Shown one piece after another: positions 18,842 through 29,344 of a DNA stretch of 64,000 nucleotides. Source of the stretch: an uncultured Erythrobacter sp. (GTDB taxonomy: Bacteria > Pseudomonadota > Alphaproteobacteria > Sphingomonadales > Sphingomonadaceae); the NCBI RefSeq assembly GCF_947502395.1, contig NZ_CANMZM010000003.1:434001-498000 (forward strand), given 5' to 3'. The notes below the pieces were generated by a model. It did not search any database, was not told the DNA's origin, and worked only from the letters and a program-made list of their open reading frames with translations. Each line of letters starts with the position of its first letter. Position 1 is the stretch's first letter. The translations under genes and the position numbers were made by a program.

Positions 18842-19870
18842 CTGATTGATAGCTCGATTGATCTTGAGGCAATTGATCCCGGGCTGAACCAGCATTTCGC
18901 TGGTGCGGTTGATCGACTTTGGCCCGCAGCGGACCGGACCGGACCATTGGGTCTTGCTGTGTCTGGCGGACCCGACAGCCTCGCTCTTCTCCTGTTGGGC
19001 GCGTCGGCCATGCCGGGACAAGTCGCCGTCATGAGTATCGATCATGGTCTCCGGGCAGAGGCGGCTGGTGAGGTCGCGCTGGTCGAATCTATATGCGATG
19101 CGCTGGATATTCCGTTTACGAGCGCCAGCGTGAGGCTTGCGTCAGGCAATGTTCAAGCCAAGGCGCGTGAGGCGCGCTATGCGGCGCTTGGCGATTGGGC
19201 AACGCAACGGGGCCTTGGTGCAGTAGCGACTGCACATCACCTCGACGACGCAGCAGAGACCTTGCTGATGCGGCTCGCGCGCGGAAGTGGGCTTCCCGGT
19301 CTGGCTGGTGTGCGAGAATGGACGCACGTGCCCGGTTTTGAGGCGCTTCCGTTGATCCGGCCCCTACTTGGCTTTCGCAAAGCCGAGTTAGAGCAAGTGG
19401 TGGAAACGTGCGGCCTTACGCCAGTGCAAGACCCTTCTAATGTAAACCCCGCGTTTGACCGCGTGCGGGTTCGACAGCATCTGGCAGAGCACGACTGGCT
19501 CGATCCAGAGGCTCTGGCGGTGAGCGCGCAGCATCTCGCCGAGGGGTGGCGGGCGATTGAATGGTATGCGCAAACCGATTGGGAGGAGATGGTCGCGCTT
19601 GAGGAAACGCCCGAGGGTCTCCCGCAATACCGCTATTTCTGCAATGTCCCGCGGGCGGTCCAAATCGAGACGGTTTGCCGCATCGTGTCTCAACTGGGCG
19701 GGAGGGTCTCACGCGGCGAAGCCGGGACGGCTGCTGATCGATTATGGCACGGTAAGAATGCCTCACTTGGAGGTGTCTTGGCCCGTTGCGATATAGAGAA
19801 AGTCGCCAAGGTGGGCGTGGAAATGCGCGTGTGGCGGTTCGCTCCCGAACCACCACGACGCACGCATTAG
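18842..19870 (+). CDS. tilS: tRNA(Ile)-lysidine synthase TilS (non-canonical start likely)
   Basis: LGLAVSGGPDSLALLLLG P-loop motif, HHLDDAAETLLMRLARGSGLPGLAG; no in-frame ATG/GTG/TTG between 18818 and the TTG at 18947. Confidence 0.9.
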   Translation: MIDSSIDLEAIDPGLNQHFAGAVDRLWPAADRTGPLGLAVSGGPDSLALLLLGASAMPGQVAVMSIDHGLRAEAAGEVALVESICDALDIPFTSASVRLASGNVQAKAREARYAALGDWATQRGLGAVATAHHLDDAAETLLMRLARGSGLPGLAGVREWTHVPGFEALPLIRPLLGFRKAELEQVVETCGLTPVQDPSNVNPAFDRVRVRQHLAEHDWLDPEALAVSAQHLAEGWRAIEWYAQTDWEEMVALEETPEGLPQYRYFCNVPRAVQIETVCRIVSQLGGRVSRGEAGTAADRLWHGKNASLGGVLARCDIEKVAKVGVEMRVWRFAPEPPRRTH

Positions 19871-19895
19871 TCGCTGGGCGACGCTCGGACTTGGC

Positions 19896-20798
19896 TCAGC
19901 TGTTGAGGAGCTTATCGCCGACGCCAACCATTTGCCCGCGCGTGATCACGACCTTGTCGCCGCGTTTTGCGATGGCGAACAGCTTCTCGGCAAACTCATC
20001 TGGCACCCCGACACAGCCGTGCGAAGCATAGCCATTCATTACCGGTGAACCGTGGATCGCAATCCCGCTCCATGTCAGGCGCAAAGTCCACGGCATGGGC
20101 GCGTTATCGTACTTCTCAGATACATTGTCCTTTTCCTTGGTCAGGATCGGGAAAGTGCCGAGCGGGGTAGGGTGGCTCTTTGTGCCGAGCAGCGCCACAG
20201 CCGTACCAATCTCGTGGCCATCACGGAACACACTGATGACGCGCGCATCAAGGTCGACCGTAATGACCAATTTGCCTTTGGCAGGCGCGCGGCTCTCGTC
20301 CCAGAACCACTCGCCGTAGCGGATCGTTCCTTCAACCGGCAGGATTGAATTGATCACGAAGGGATCTTCCGGTGCCTGTGCGACCACCGGAGCGGGCGCA
20401 GGGGCGATTGGGGTTTGCTCCATGGTACGCGCGGTGATGTCCGCAGGAGCGGATGGAAGCTCAGGCAGTTCGCCAGCTTGCGCCTCAATCATTCGTACAG
20501 CCGGGCCGCGAGGTGCATCCATGATGTCGTCTTGCGCATTTTGAAGCGCAACGTCGGTCAGAGCGCTAGGCGCAGAGGGAAGCTCTGGTAGCGTCTCTTC
20601 CGCGGGTGCGTAAGGTTGGGGCAGAGAAGGGTCGAACACCAGCGAATCGCCGCCGGTCGTCGGATCAATCGCTCGGATTTCATCCTCGGCTTGCATCGCG
20701 ACTGCATCGATGGAAGATTGCCCGGAAACGAGCGTTGCGCCGCCGGTGAGCGCAACAAGTCCAACCACAGTTGCAAGGCGAAATTTGCCGAATGCCAT
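19896..20798 (-). CDS. L,D-transpeptidase (ErfK/YbiS/YkuD family)
   Basis: TPLGTFPI...WTLRLTWSGIAIHGSPVMNGYASHGCVGVPDEFAEKLF (HG..SHGC motif). Confidence 0.92.
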   Translation of the reverse strand: MAFGKFRLATVVGLVALTGGATLVSGQSSIDAVAMQAEDEIRAIDPTTGGDSLVFDPSLPQPYAPAEETLPELPSAPSALTDVALQNAQDDIMDAPRGPAVRMIEAQAGELPELPSAPADITARTMEQTPIAPAPAPVVAQAPEDPFVINSILPVEGTIRYGEWFWDESRAPAKGKLVITVDLDARVISVFRDGHEIGTAVALLGTKSHPTPLGTFPILTKEKDNVSEKYDNAPMPWTLRLTWSGIAIHGSPVMNGYASHGCVGVPDEFAEKLFAIAKRGDKVVITRGQMVGVGDKLLNS

Positions 20799-20943
20799 AA
20801 TTACATGTCCCTTTAATATACGGGGTATTATGCCGCGTTTGGGGCGTAACTGCCAGTGGCTAACGCGCGAGCGTCCCTAGGGGGGACGTAAATGGGTGCA
20901 AAATCTTAACGCGTATCAACGTCCGAAAGCTCTGAATGGTCAA

Positions 20944-23724
20944 TCACCCATGCGCGCCAAACTGATTGGCAATCGCCACAGAGAGCCGAAGCATCAGTGC
21001 GTAGGCCCGCTCAATCGGGTCAATATAGTCGCGGGTGATTGCGTCGTAGCCTTCAGTCTCCGCATCAGGATAATCCGCAGGTGCATCCATCGCAAAGTCG
21101 GATGGAGAGGGAAATTCCACGGGGAATGCCCGCCGCAGCTGGGCCAGTGCGTCATCAATGCGCAAGCTAAACACCATCTCAAGCACATCTTCGCGGCTGA
21201 TGTCATTGGCCCGGCTGAAGGCCGGGACAGAAACCGCCCGCAAGAACATATGCTGCATCAACGCCAGCCTTAGCGCTTGCGCCGCGCCAATCATTCGCCG
21301 TGTGTCCTGATCAAAGCCAAACCGTTCCTCATCAGGCAATTGATCGAGCAGCCGGTGCAATTTGAGCGCATCGACGCGAAGCCGTGAGGCGAGACGGCGA
21401 AAAACCCCGGTGCGATCATCTTTGGTGAGATATTCGGCAAGCACTTCGCAGGCACCTGACAAATGCGGTTCGGTCCCGCGATAAGGACGGCTTGCCCAAT
21501 AGGCGGAGTTAAACAGCTCCCCTTGCGCGGCGACAGTCTTGATGCTCGCCAGAGCATTGGAAGTTTGCGCAAGACGCATGAGTTGCCGGCCCCGCTCGCT
21601 CTGCACAAGCAGGGCCGACAGCTCTTCATAATTGCCATCCGCCGCACTGCCGATCCCAGCGATAATATTCACCGGATAACCCAGTTGTTGGAGGATGGAG
21701 TTATGTGGGATTGCGCGAATTTGCCGCAGGTTCATATCGCGGTCAGCGCTGATATCGCTTTGACGGCGCGACACGCGGCTACCGGTTGAGTTGAGGAGGC
21801 CAAGCCCAAAGGCTGTCACTGCGCGGCTGTAGGTTTGGCTGTGCAGATGTTGCCGCTGATGGGCGCGGATCGCGCGGTAGAAATCAAGGCTCAAATCAGT
21901 GCGCTGATAGAGCGGATCATCGCACACTTCGCTTGGGGGCGGGCTATCCGCAATAATTCGATTCAGAGTTGCACGCGCCAAAGTGTCGTTTGCAAAAAAC
22001 AAATAGCCATCGCCACCTTGAAAGCTGACCTCTGGCTCAAGCTCAATCCCATTGCGGTGGAAGCGACTGCGCGCCCAGGGGCTCATCGGCCAAGTGAGGC
22101 GGTCGGCAAAGGAGGACGGATGCGCGCCGCGCCCCATGCTTTCCCCATGTGTGTTGAAGATCAGCGCCGCGACATCGGTCAGCTTGTTGCGCTTCATCGC
22201 TTGAGCAAGGCGCCCTTGAAGGCGCTCAATCGCGAGGCTTGCCGGGATTTGCCCGACGAACCGACCAGCGTCGGAGAATCCAGTCTGGATGCACACCCGG
22301 CCACGGGTGCGGGCGTACTCTTGGTAGCTTTCTTCCGCGCACAAGGCCTCAAGGAAGCGTCCGCCGTGTTCCAACGCCTCTTCGGTTTCGAACAGAGGCG
22401 AGACATCGACTTTGCCATCGATCCCGAACAGCTTGGCGAGGTAAAGCGCGGCCAAGATAGTCGAAGGTTGCTCGCATTCGGCTACCAGCATCCGGATTGG
22501 CGTATCGGCATCTATATGCTGAAGGATCTGTGCCATCGCGAGGAACTGCCGTGTTGCGGTGGAGCTTTCGATGGCGAGGCTGGCAAAATTGGTCTGCTTA
22601 GGAGTGACATCGGCCAGCATGCCGCGCAATGTCGCCACCGCGCCCTTGCTCGACAGGTCCAACTGTGGGCTTTCATGCAGGTGCACGCGGATGGCATTGT
22701 AAAGCTGCTTCGCGTTCACCCGGAAATGGACATGCGCCATGCCAAGACCATCGGCGCGCATGGCGGATGCCACGGTCAGGAGCGCGGCGGCTTTGGCATT
22801 TTCCGTCTCACACTCCGCCTCTTCTTCAAGCTGCGCAATCAGCGCGTTGAGCGTTGTCAGCTTTGCAGGATCATCAGCGGTCAGGCGATTGGCAGCCTCC
22901 GACAGGGCCTTTGGTTCTGACAAATCGCCAGCGAAATCCCTGGCGCTTGCCGCCGCATGTTCGCTTGCCACCCTGAGCACTTCGATCAGAGCATGGCCTG
23001 AGTCAATCTCGGCCAGTTCGTCAGCATAACGCGCCAAGCGCCCGGCCTTTTCACTCAACCGGAATCGGATCGAGGTATACCACGCGATATCGGTACGCCC
23101 GTCCATGTCATAGCCGACCCAGGTGGCGAAACGAAACGGCAACGGGCGAAGAATCTTCCACTGCTTGGGCCAGCAACCGCAGGCGTGCTCGTACACCTCG
23201 CGCACAATCGCGCTTCGGGCGGTTTGCGCATGGGCAATGGCGGCCATCGCTTCGCCGTGCTCATAATCCAGCGTGACCTGGGGGCGAGCCGCTCCGCTGA
23301 GTTCTTTCGCACAATCGATCTTTGCGCCATTGCTCGCAGCATCGGCGACCGCCTGAGTTTGCTTCGGGGTCATCAGGAAGGTCGGGTGAGCGGTGAAAAC
23401 GGCATGAAGGCTTGGGGTCTCCCAGCGCTTTTGGAAAGTCTCGAACGACTCATCGTCCTCACTTGTTGCTGTCACAGCATCTTGCGGACCAGTTGGCTGG
23501 ATAAGCGTGCTGAGCCGTGAAGTCCGCGCATTGAGGCTGGCGCATTCGAGCTCTTCGACCAGCGCTTCGAGCCCGTCCAAGTCTAGCGTCCCGCTCTCAA
23601 GCCCTCGTGACAGGTCCAAGCCCAGCTGAAACACCGGGTTGAACAGCGGGGTCTCTCGTGTTCGGACATGGAGTTCTTGCAGGCGCTGAGAGAGATGTTC
23701 GATGCTGTTGAGCGGAAGGGTCAT
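20944..23724 (-). CDS. ppc: Phosphoenolpyruvate carboxylase
   Basis: FTAHPTFLMTPKQTQAV; SDAGRFVGQIPASLAIERLQ; NTHGESMGRGAHPSS; start taken at MTLPLNSIEH. Confidence 0.9.
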   Translation of the reverse strand: MTLPLNSIEHLSQRLQELHVRTRETPLFNPVFQLGLDLSRGLESGTLDLDGLEALVEELECASLNARTSRLSTLIQPTGPQDAVTATSEDDESFETFQKRWETPSLHAVFTAHPTFLMTPKQTQAVADAASNGAKIDCAKELSGAARPQVTLDYEHGEAMAAIAHAQTARSAIVREVYEHACGCWPKQWKILRPLPFRFATWVGYDMDGRTDIAWYTSIRFRLSEKAGRLARYADELAEIDSGHALIEVLRVASEHAAASARDFAGDLSEPKALSEAANRLTADDPAKLTTLNALIAQLEEEAECETENAKAAALLTVASAMRADGLGMAHVHFRVNAKQLYNAIRVHLHESPQLDLSSKGAVATLRGMLADVTPKQTNFASLAIESSTATRQFLAMAQILQHIDADTPIRMLVAECEQPSTILAALYLAKLFGIDGKVDVSPLFETEEALEHGGRFLEALCAEESYQEYARTRGRVCIQTGFSDAGRFVGQIPASLAIERLQGRLAQAMKRNKLTDVAALIFNTHGESMGRGAHPSSFADRLTWPMSPWARSRFHRNGIELEPEVSFQGGDGYLFFANDTLARATLNRIIADSPPPSEVCDDPLYQRTDLSLDFYRAIRAHQRQHLHSQTYSRAVTAFGLGLLNSTGSRVSRRQSDISADRDMNLRQIRAIPHNSILQQLGYPVNIIAGIGSAADGNYEELSALLVQSERGRQLMRLAQTSNALASIKTVAAQGELFNSAYWASRPYRGTEPHLSGACEVLAEYLTKDDRTGVFRRLASRLRVDALKLHRLLDQLPDEERFGFDQDTRRMIGAAQALRLALMQHMFLRAVSVPAFSRANDISREDVLEMVFSLRIDDALAQLRRAFPVEFPSPSDFAMDAPADYPDAETEGYDAITRDYIDPIERAYALMLRLSVAIANQFGAHG

Positions 23725-24716
23725 GCGTGTGCCTTGTCCAAGTGAGACTGCGCAAAGGCAGCCGCCGCGCCCAGCAATCCTGGCTGGGGGTGGGTGATGA
23801 GCTTGACCGGAAGCGAGGCCATAAGCGAGGCAAACCGGCCCTTGGCACAAAACCGCGTTTCGAAGCCCGAGGCAAGAAGCGTTTCACGAATTCGGTAACC
23901 CAGCCCGCCGGCGATCACGACTCCGCTTGCCCCCTGGACAAGGGCGATATCGCCTGCGACCGACCCAAGCGCGAGGCAGAAACGATCAACAGCAGCTGCA
24001 GCCAGTGAGTCTTCACCCGAGACGCCTGCTGTCCAAATCTCGACATCGGATTGCTCTACCATCGCACGACCCTCCATCGCGGCAAGCGCTTGGTAGATGT
24101 CGACAATCGCAGGGCCGGAGACCACACGCTCGTTGGAGACGCGGGTGTGGCGCTGGCGAAGGCGAGCAAGGATATCGTCTTCAATTTGATCGAGCGGGGC
24201 AAAATCGCCGTGTCCGCCTTCCGTCGCTTGGACATGATAGTGGCCAGCCGAAAGGCGATTGAAATAGGCTACGCCGAGCCCAGTTCCCGGGCCAAGCACG
24301 CTGATCGTGCCAGTTTCTGGCAGGGGCTCTTCCGGACCTGCAAGATGCAGGAATTGGTCCGCAGGAGCACGCGCCGCGGCATGGGCGACAGCGGCGAAAT
24401 CGTTGATCACAACCTGCTGTACGACGCCCAGCTTCTCCGAGATCAGCGGAGGGCGGATGATCCACGGATTGTTGGTGAAGCGGATCAAGTCGGGCTGGAT
24501 CTGCGCGGCGACGGCCATGGCAAGATTGTCTGGAAGCACACCGCCCTGACGCTCGCGAAAGTCCTCCCATGCGGTCTGGAAGCTCGCATGATCACTAGTG
24601 TGCAGCGTCGTGGGCTCGCCCAGAGTGATGGTGCCATCGTCCGCAATACTCGCAATCGCAAAGCGTGCGTGAGTGCCGCCCACATCGACCGCGACGATTT
24701 GGGCTTCAGTGCTCAT
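23721..24716 (-). CDS. glk: Glucokinase
   Basis: VAVDVGGTHARFAI; GTISVLGPGTGLGVAYF; ATEGGHGDFAPLD. Confidence 0.93.
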   Translation of the reverse strand: MSTEAQIVAVDVGGTHARFAIASIADDGTITLGEPTTLHTSDHASFQTAWEDFRERQGGVLPDNLAMAVAAQIQPDLIRFTNNPWIIRPPLISEKLGVVQQVVINDFAAVAHAAARAPADQFLHLAGPEEPLPETGTISVLGPGTGLGVAYFNRLSAGHYHVQATEGGHGDFAPLDQIEDDILARLRQRHTRVSNERVVSGPAIVDIYQALAAMEGRAMVEQSDVEIWTAGVSGEDSLAAAAVDRFCLALGSVAGDIALVQGASGVVIAGGLGYRIRETLLASGFETRFCAKGRFASLMASLPVKLITHPQPGLLGAAAAFAQSHLDKAHA

Positions 24717-26518
24717 AGGCCAGCGGCCACCAGCATGGCGGATGCGCCTTTTTCGGCCTCATCAGCTTGCAATTGCATCATGCGGAACAGCTCGCGGCCA
24801 ACGCCCCATTCTTGGGGTGGATTGGGGGAAGGGGTTCGAGCGGAGAGATCAGCATCGGTGCTGAGTGTGCCCGTCGCCGCGCACACTGTCACCACGTCGC
24901 CGTCTTGAAGGCGGCTCAGCGGTCCGCCGTCGATTGCCTCAGGTGAGCAATGGATCGCGGCAGGCACTTTACCCGAAGCGCCCGACATGCGCCCATCGGT
25001 GACAAGAGCCACTTTGAAGCCCCTGTCCTGCAACACGCCTAAAGACGGGGTCAGTCCGTGAAGTTCTGGCATGCCATTAGAACGTGGCCCTTGGAAACGC
25101 ACCACGACCACAACATCGCGATCGAGCTCGCCCTTTTGGAAGGCCTCTTTCACCGCTTCTTGGGTTTGGAACACGCGGGCAGGTGCGGTTATGGTGTAGC
25201 GCTCTTTAGCCACGGCTGAGGATTTGAAACACGCACGGCCAATGTTGCCAGTGAGCAGCTTCATGCCCCCATCCTCTTGGAACGGCGCAGAGGCAGGGCG
25301 CAGCATGGTGTCGTCTTGGCTTTCCGTTACACGGCTCCACTGCAGCGCCTCGTCTTCCCACACGGGCTCTGCGCGGTAGGCGTCAAAGCCATCATCCCAG
25401 ACGGTGAGAATGTCGCCATGCGCAAGGCCAGCGTCGAGCAATTCGCTGATGACATATCCCATGCCGCCCGCCTCGTGGAACTGGTTCACGTCGCCCGACC
25501 CATTGGGATAGACGCGGGCGATGAGCGGTACGGCGCTCGAAAGCTCGGCCATATCGCTCCAGTCGAGCACAATGCCAGCTGCGCGCGCCATAGCAGGCAG
25601 ATGGATCGCGTGATTGGTCGAACCGCCGGTGGCTAAAAGACCAATTACCGCGTTCACAATCGCCTTTTCATCAACCACTTGTGCAAGAGTGCGCTCCGTC
25701 GTGCCGGACAGTTCTGCGAGGCGGTGTACTGCTGCACGGTCCAAGGCTTGGCGTAGCTTCGTACCCGGTTGGACAAAAGCGCTGCCCGGAATGTGTAGGC
25801 CCATCATCTCCATCATCATCTGATTGGAGTTGGCGGTGCCGAAAAAGGTGCAGGTGCCTGGCGAATGGTACGAGGCAAGCTCGCTTTCGAGCAGCGCATC
25901 GCGGCCCACTTCGCCTGACGCATATTTCTGGCGAGTGGCTTGTTTCTGGCTGTTGGAAATCCCGCTTGGCATGGGGCCAGAGGGGACGAAGACGGCTGGT
26001 AGGTGCCCAAACCGCAGTGCGCCCATGAGAAGGCCCGGCACAATCTTGTCGCAGATGCCAAGGCAGGCGACGCCGTCATACATCTGGTGGGAGAGAGCAA
26101 CGCCGGTCGCCATGGCGATATTGTCGCGAGAGAAGAGCGAGAGTTCCATCCCATCTTCGCCCTGTGTCACCCCGTCGCACATCGCTGGGGTTCCGCCTGC
26201 AACTTGGCAAGTCGCACCTTTCTCGCGGGCGTAAATCTTCATCCGGTCGGGATAGCGGCCATAGGGTTGGTGCGCGGAAAGCATGTCATTGTAAGCAGTG
26301 ACGATGCCAATATTGGGCCCGCGATTGTTCTTGAGCGCGTCTTGATCTTCCAAAGCGCCCGCAAAAGCGTGGGCGAGGACCGAACAGGAGACGGCTGAAC
26401 GCCCAGGGCGGCGATCCGCCTCGCGCTGCATCAGCTCAAGGTAGGCATCGCGGGAGGGTTTTGAGCGCTCGATAATCCGCTGCGTCACCCGCTCGATGAC
26501 AGGGTTGAGATTACTCAT
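24713..26518 (-). CDS. edd: Phosphogluconate dehydratase
   Basis: [75 protein letters not shown]. Confidence 0.96.
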   Translation of the reverse strand: MSNLNPVIERVTQRIIERSKPSRDAYLELMQREADRRPGRSAVSCSVLAHAFAGALEDQDALKNNRGPNIGIVTAYNDMLSAHQPYGRYPDRMKIYAREKGATCQVAGGTPAMCDGVTQGEDGMELSLFSRDNIAMATGVALSHQMYDGVACLGICDKIVPGLLMGALRFGHLPAVFVPSGPMPSGISNSQKQATRQKYASGEVGRDALLESELASYHSPGTCTFFGTANSNQMMMEMMGLHIPGSAFVQPGTKLRQALDRAAVHRLAELSGTTERTLAQVVDEKAIVNAVIGLLATGGSTNHAIHLPAMARAAGIVLDWSDMAELSSAVPLIARVYPNGSGDVNQFHEAGGMGYVISELLDAGLAHGDILTVWDDGFDAYRAEPVWEDEALQWSRVTESQDDTMLRPASAPFQEDGGMKLLTGNIGRACFKSSAVAKERYTITAPARVFQTQEAVKEAFQKGELDRDVVVVVRFQGPRSNGMPELHGLTPSLGVLQDRGFKVALVTDGRMSGASGKVPAAIHCSPEAIDGGPLSRLQDGDVVTVCAATGTLSTDADLSARTPSPNPPQEWGVGRELFRMMQLQADEAEKGASAMLVAAGL

Positions 26519-27968
26519 GCCAGCTCACTCCGTCGCGTTCTGTCAGTGCCACTGCGCCAGACGGCCCCCATGACCCTGCCATATAGGTTTGCGGCTTGAT
26601 GTCGTTTGCTTCCCACCCCGCGCGGATACCATCGATCCAATTCCACTGAGCCTCGACCTCGTCGCGGCGCACGAACAGCGTTTGATCGCCCTTGATAAGG
26701 TCAAGCAGCAGCCGCTCATACGCAATGCGCCGCTGCGCTTCGGCAAAGGCATCGGGCATGGTGATTGCAAGCGGCACTTCGCGAAGGCGCACGCCGTCTT
26801 CGTCCAGACCTGGCACCTTGGCCATCAGCGACAAGGTGATGTTCTCATCAGGCTGAATTTCGATCAGCAAACGGTTTGGATGAAGCGCCCCGCCGCCTGT
26901 GCCCTCAAAGATTGAGTGCGGCACGCTGCGAAATTGCACGAGGATTTCGGTCACCCGTTCGGGAAGGCGTTTGCCGGTGCGCAGATAAAAGGGCACGCCT
27001 TTCCAGCGCCAATTGTCGACATGGGCCTTGATCGCGACAAAGGTCTCGGTGTCGGACGCCTCGCCCAGTTCCTCGTCATATCCGGGCACTGCCGCACCGC
27101 TGCTAGCCCCTGCGCGGTATTGGCCGGTGACGGTCTCGCCCGCCGTTGCCTCGCGCAGCGCGCGCAGCACTTTGACCTTTTCATCGCGCACGGCGGTTGC
27201 ATCGAAAGAGGTCGGCGGCTCCATCGCCACCAGCGCCAGCAATTGCAGCATATGGTTCTGCACCATATCCCTCAAAGCGCCTGCATCGTTGTAAAAGCCA
27301 ACCCGGCCCTCAAGCCCGACGGTTTCTGCCACAGTGATCTGCACATGCTCAATCACATTGGAGTTCCAGATCGGCTCAAACAGAATGTTGGCAAAGCGTA
27401 AGGCGAGGAGGTTTTGCACCGTCTCTTTGCCCAGATAATGGTCGATGCGGAAAATGCGTTCTTCAGGGAAAGCGGCTGCCACTGCGTCATTGATTTCGGC
27501 AGAGGACGCGAGATCCGTACCCAGCGGCTTTTCAAGGCACATGCGCACGTTCTCACCGGTCAGACCTGCCTTTTCCAGCCCCGCAATCGTAGGACCAAAG
27601 AGGCTTGGCGCGGTGGAGAGGAAAATCGCCAATCCGTCCGATGGGCCGGCATCCGCAATCTTGGCAGCAAGCGCGTCAAACCCGTCCAGAGTGCTCGCAT
27701 CAAGCGGTTGGTAGCTCAAACGGTTCAGAAACCCCGCCATGCTCCCACGCCGCTCAGCTGGCAAAAACTCCTCCAACGCCGCGCGCGCCATATCGCGAAA
27801 GCCCGCATCATCCAGATCACTGCGCGCAGTGCCGATAATCTTGAGCTTTTCAGGCAGCAATCCATCTGCATCGAGCGCACAAAGGGACGGCAGCAGTTTG
27901 CGCCGAGACAGGTCGCCCGTCGCGCCAAACAAAAGCAATCGATCGGCGGCAAATTCGGATGCAGCCAT
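26511..27968 (-). CDS. zwf: Glucose-6-phosphate 1-dehydrogenase
   Basis: LLFGATGDLSRRKLLPSL; FRIDHYLGKETVQNLLALRFAN; start taken at MAASEFAADRL. Confidence 0.96.
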   Translation of the reverse strand: MAASEFAADRLLLFGATGDLSRRKLLPSLCALDADGLLPEKLKIIGTARSDLDDAGFRDMARAALEEFLPAERRGSMAGFLNRLSYQPLDASTLDGFDALAAKIADAGPSDGLAIFLSTAPSLFGPTIAGLEKAGLTGENVRMCLEKPLGTDLASSAEINDAVAAAFPEERIFRIDHYLGKETVQNLLALRFANILFEPIWNSNVIEHVQITVAETVGLEGRVGFYNDAGALRDMVQNHMLQLLALVAMEPPTSFDATAVRDEKVKVLRALREATAGETVTGQYRAGASSGAAVPGYDEELGEASDTETFVAIKAHVDNWRWKGVPFYLRTGKRLPERVTEILVQFRSVPHSIFEGTGGGALHPNRLLIEIQPDENITLSLMAKVPGLDEDGVRLREVPLAITMPDAFAEAQRRIAYERLLLDLIKGDQTLFVRRDEVEAQWNWIDGIRAGWEANDIKPQTYMAGSWGPSGAVALTERDGVSWHE

Positions 27969-28046
27969 AGGTTTGTCTCCTCTATGCGCAGATCCCGCGC
28001 GCACTTGTCTCAGCCTGTAGCAGGGCAAGTGAGATGTGGACCATAG

Positions 28047-28064
28047 TTTGCATAGCTATTCAAA
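28047..28064. promoter_or_regulatory. Candidate operator for the divergent LacI-family regulator
   Basis: TTTGCATAGCTATTCAAA, 18 bp dyad with one mismatched pair, in the zwf/lacI-like intergenic region; second TAGCTA core at 28073-28078. Confidence 0.4.
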
Positions 28065-28082
28065 TGCGTGTGTAGCTAAATT

Positions 28083-29162
28083 ATGCCCATGCGTGGGCCA
28101 AGAGGAAGGGCATTCGCGGTGGACGAAGTGCGCAAGAATGCAAGGATCACCAGTTTTGATGTGGCAGAGCGCGCAGGCGTGAGCCAGTCAACGGTGAGCC
28201 GCGCCCTATCGGGCTCCGCCGTTATCAGTGAGGCTACCCGGCAAAAGGTCATGACCGCGGCCCAAGAAATGGGTTATTTCGTCGATGAACGCGCTGCACG
28301 TTTGCGGCGCGGGCACACCGGCACATTGGCAGTTGTGGTGATCTGCAAGCCCGGCGAGCGGGCGCGCGATGTGAACCCGTTTTCTTACGCATTGCTGGGT
28401 GGGATCTGTGCCGCTGCTGCTGAGAAGGGGCTCGAGGTGCTGGTTTCGCTTCAGGCGGAGGAAGAGAAGCTGTTTGGCCATTATGTTGAACGCGGCCAGG
28501 CCGAGGGGCTGATTGTCATCGGCACCACGGCGAACCGGGTGGCTTGGGACTACTTTAGAGGCGTTGGCGAGACCGCAGCTGAAACCGGCGCACCGGTGGC
28601 ATTTTGGGGCTCGCCTCTGGGTGACCTCGACTGGGTGCTCTCCGACAATGAAACGGGCGCCATGGCGGCGGCTGATCATCTGATTGATCAGGGCGCAAAA
28701 TCGCTCGTATGCATAGGCTCTCTGGGCAGTCCTCAACGGCAATTTGCCGAACGTGCGCAGACATTTCTTGCGCGCGCCAAAGATCGCGGTGTTGCGGCGC
28801 AGCTGATTGAGATTGAACCCGCTGGTGCGCGCCGTGAACAGGGCCGGCTGGCGACAAAGGCATTGCTCAAGGATCTTCCAAACTGTGACGGTGTCTTTGC
28901 CGTTTGCGACGCGCTTGCTTTCGGCGTGATCGAAGAGCTGCAAGCCTCTGGCAAGACTATCCCAGGCGATGTGCGGCTGGTGGGCTTTGACGGCATCCCG
29001 GCAAGCGAGATGACCTATCCTCCGCTCACCACGATAGAGCCTGATTTGGACCTGGCCGGCCGAATGTTGGTCGAAGCGGTGACGGACGTTCTGGAGGATG
29101 GGATGGGACGCCCGAAAGTGCAGCGCGTGCCAGTGAAAATGCGGAAGCGGTCGAGCGCTTGA
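28083..29162 (+). CDS. LacI-family transcriptional regulator
   Basis: ITSFDVAERAGVSQSTVSRALSGSAVISEATRQKVMTAAQEMGYFVDERAARLR; periplasmic-binding-like C-terminal domain. Confidence 0.93.
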   Translation: MPMRGPRGRAFAVDEVRKNARITSFDVAERAGVSQSTVSRALSGSAVISEATRQKVMTAAQEMGYFVDERAARLRRGHTGTLAVVVICKPGERARDVNPFSYALLGGICAAAAEKGLEVLVSLQAEEEKLFGHYVERGQAEGLIVIGTTANRVAWDYFRGVGETAAETGAPVAFWGSPLGDLDWVLSDNETGAMAAADHLIDQGAKSLVCIGSLGSPQRQFAERAQTFLARAKDRGVAAQLIEIEPAGARREQGRLATKALLKDLPNCDGVFAVCDALAFGVIEELQASGKTIPGDVRLVGFDGIPASEMTYPPLTTIEPDLDLAGRMLVEAVTDVLEDGMGRPKVQRVPVKMRKRSSA

Positions 29163-29344
29163 AGCGCGCCGCAATCGCCTCTGCGCGGGCAACTTTCCTA
29201 CACTAGGGTCCCAGCGCTAGATGTGCAGAGATGTGGACGATCAACGCCCTTACACAGCCTTAAAACCCCGCCATTTTGCCCAAGAGGTTTTTTGCTCTTG
29301 GACAGTGTCTCATGTGTCTCAAACTTTTTCTTCGCAAAGCGAGA

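Noticed and set aside
21835-22920. 361 aa plus-strand ORF inside ppc
   Set aside because: Antisense shadow ORF of a high-GC gene; no domain recognised and fully covered by ppc.
29280-29301. Inverted repeat CCAAGAG-GTTTTTTG-CTCTTGG between lacI-like gene and rimO
   Set aside because: Stem is only 7 bp and the T-run is in the loop rather than after the stem, so not a confident terminator.
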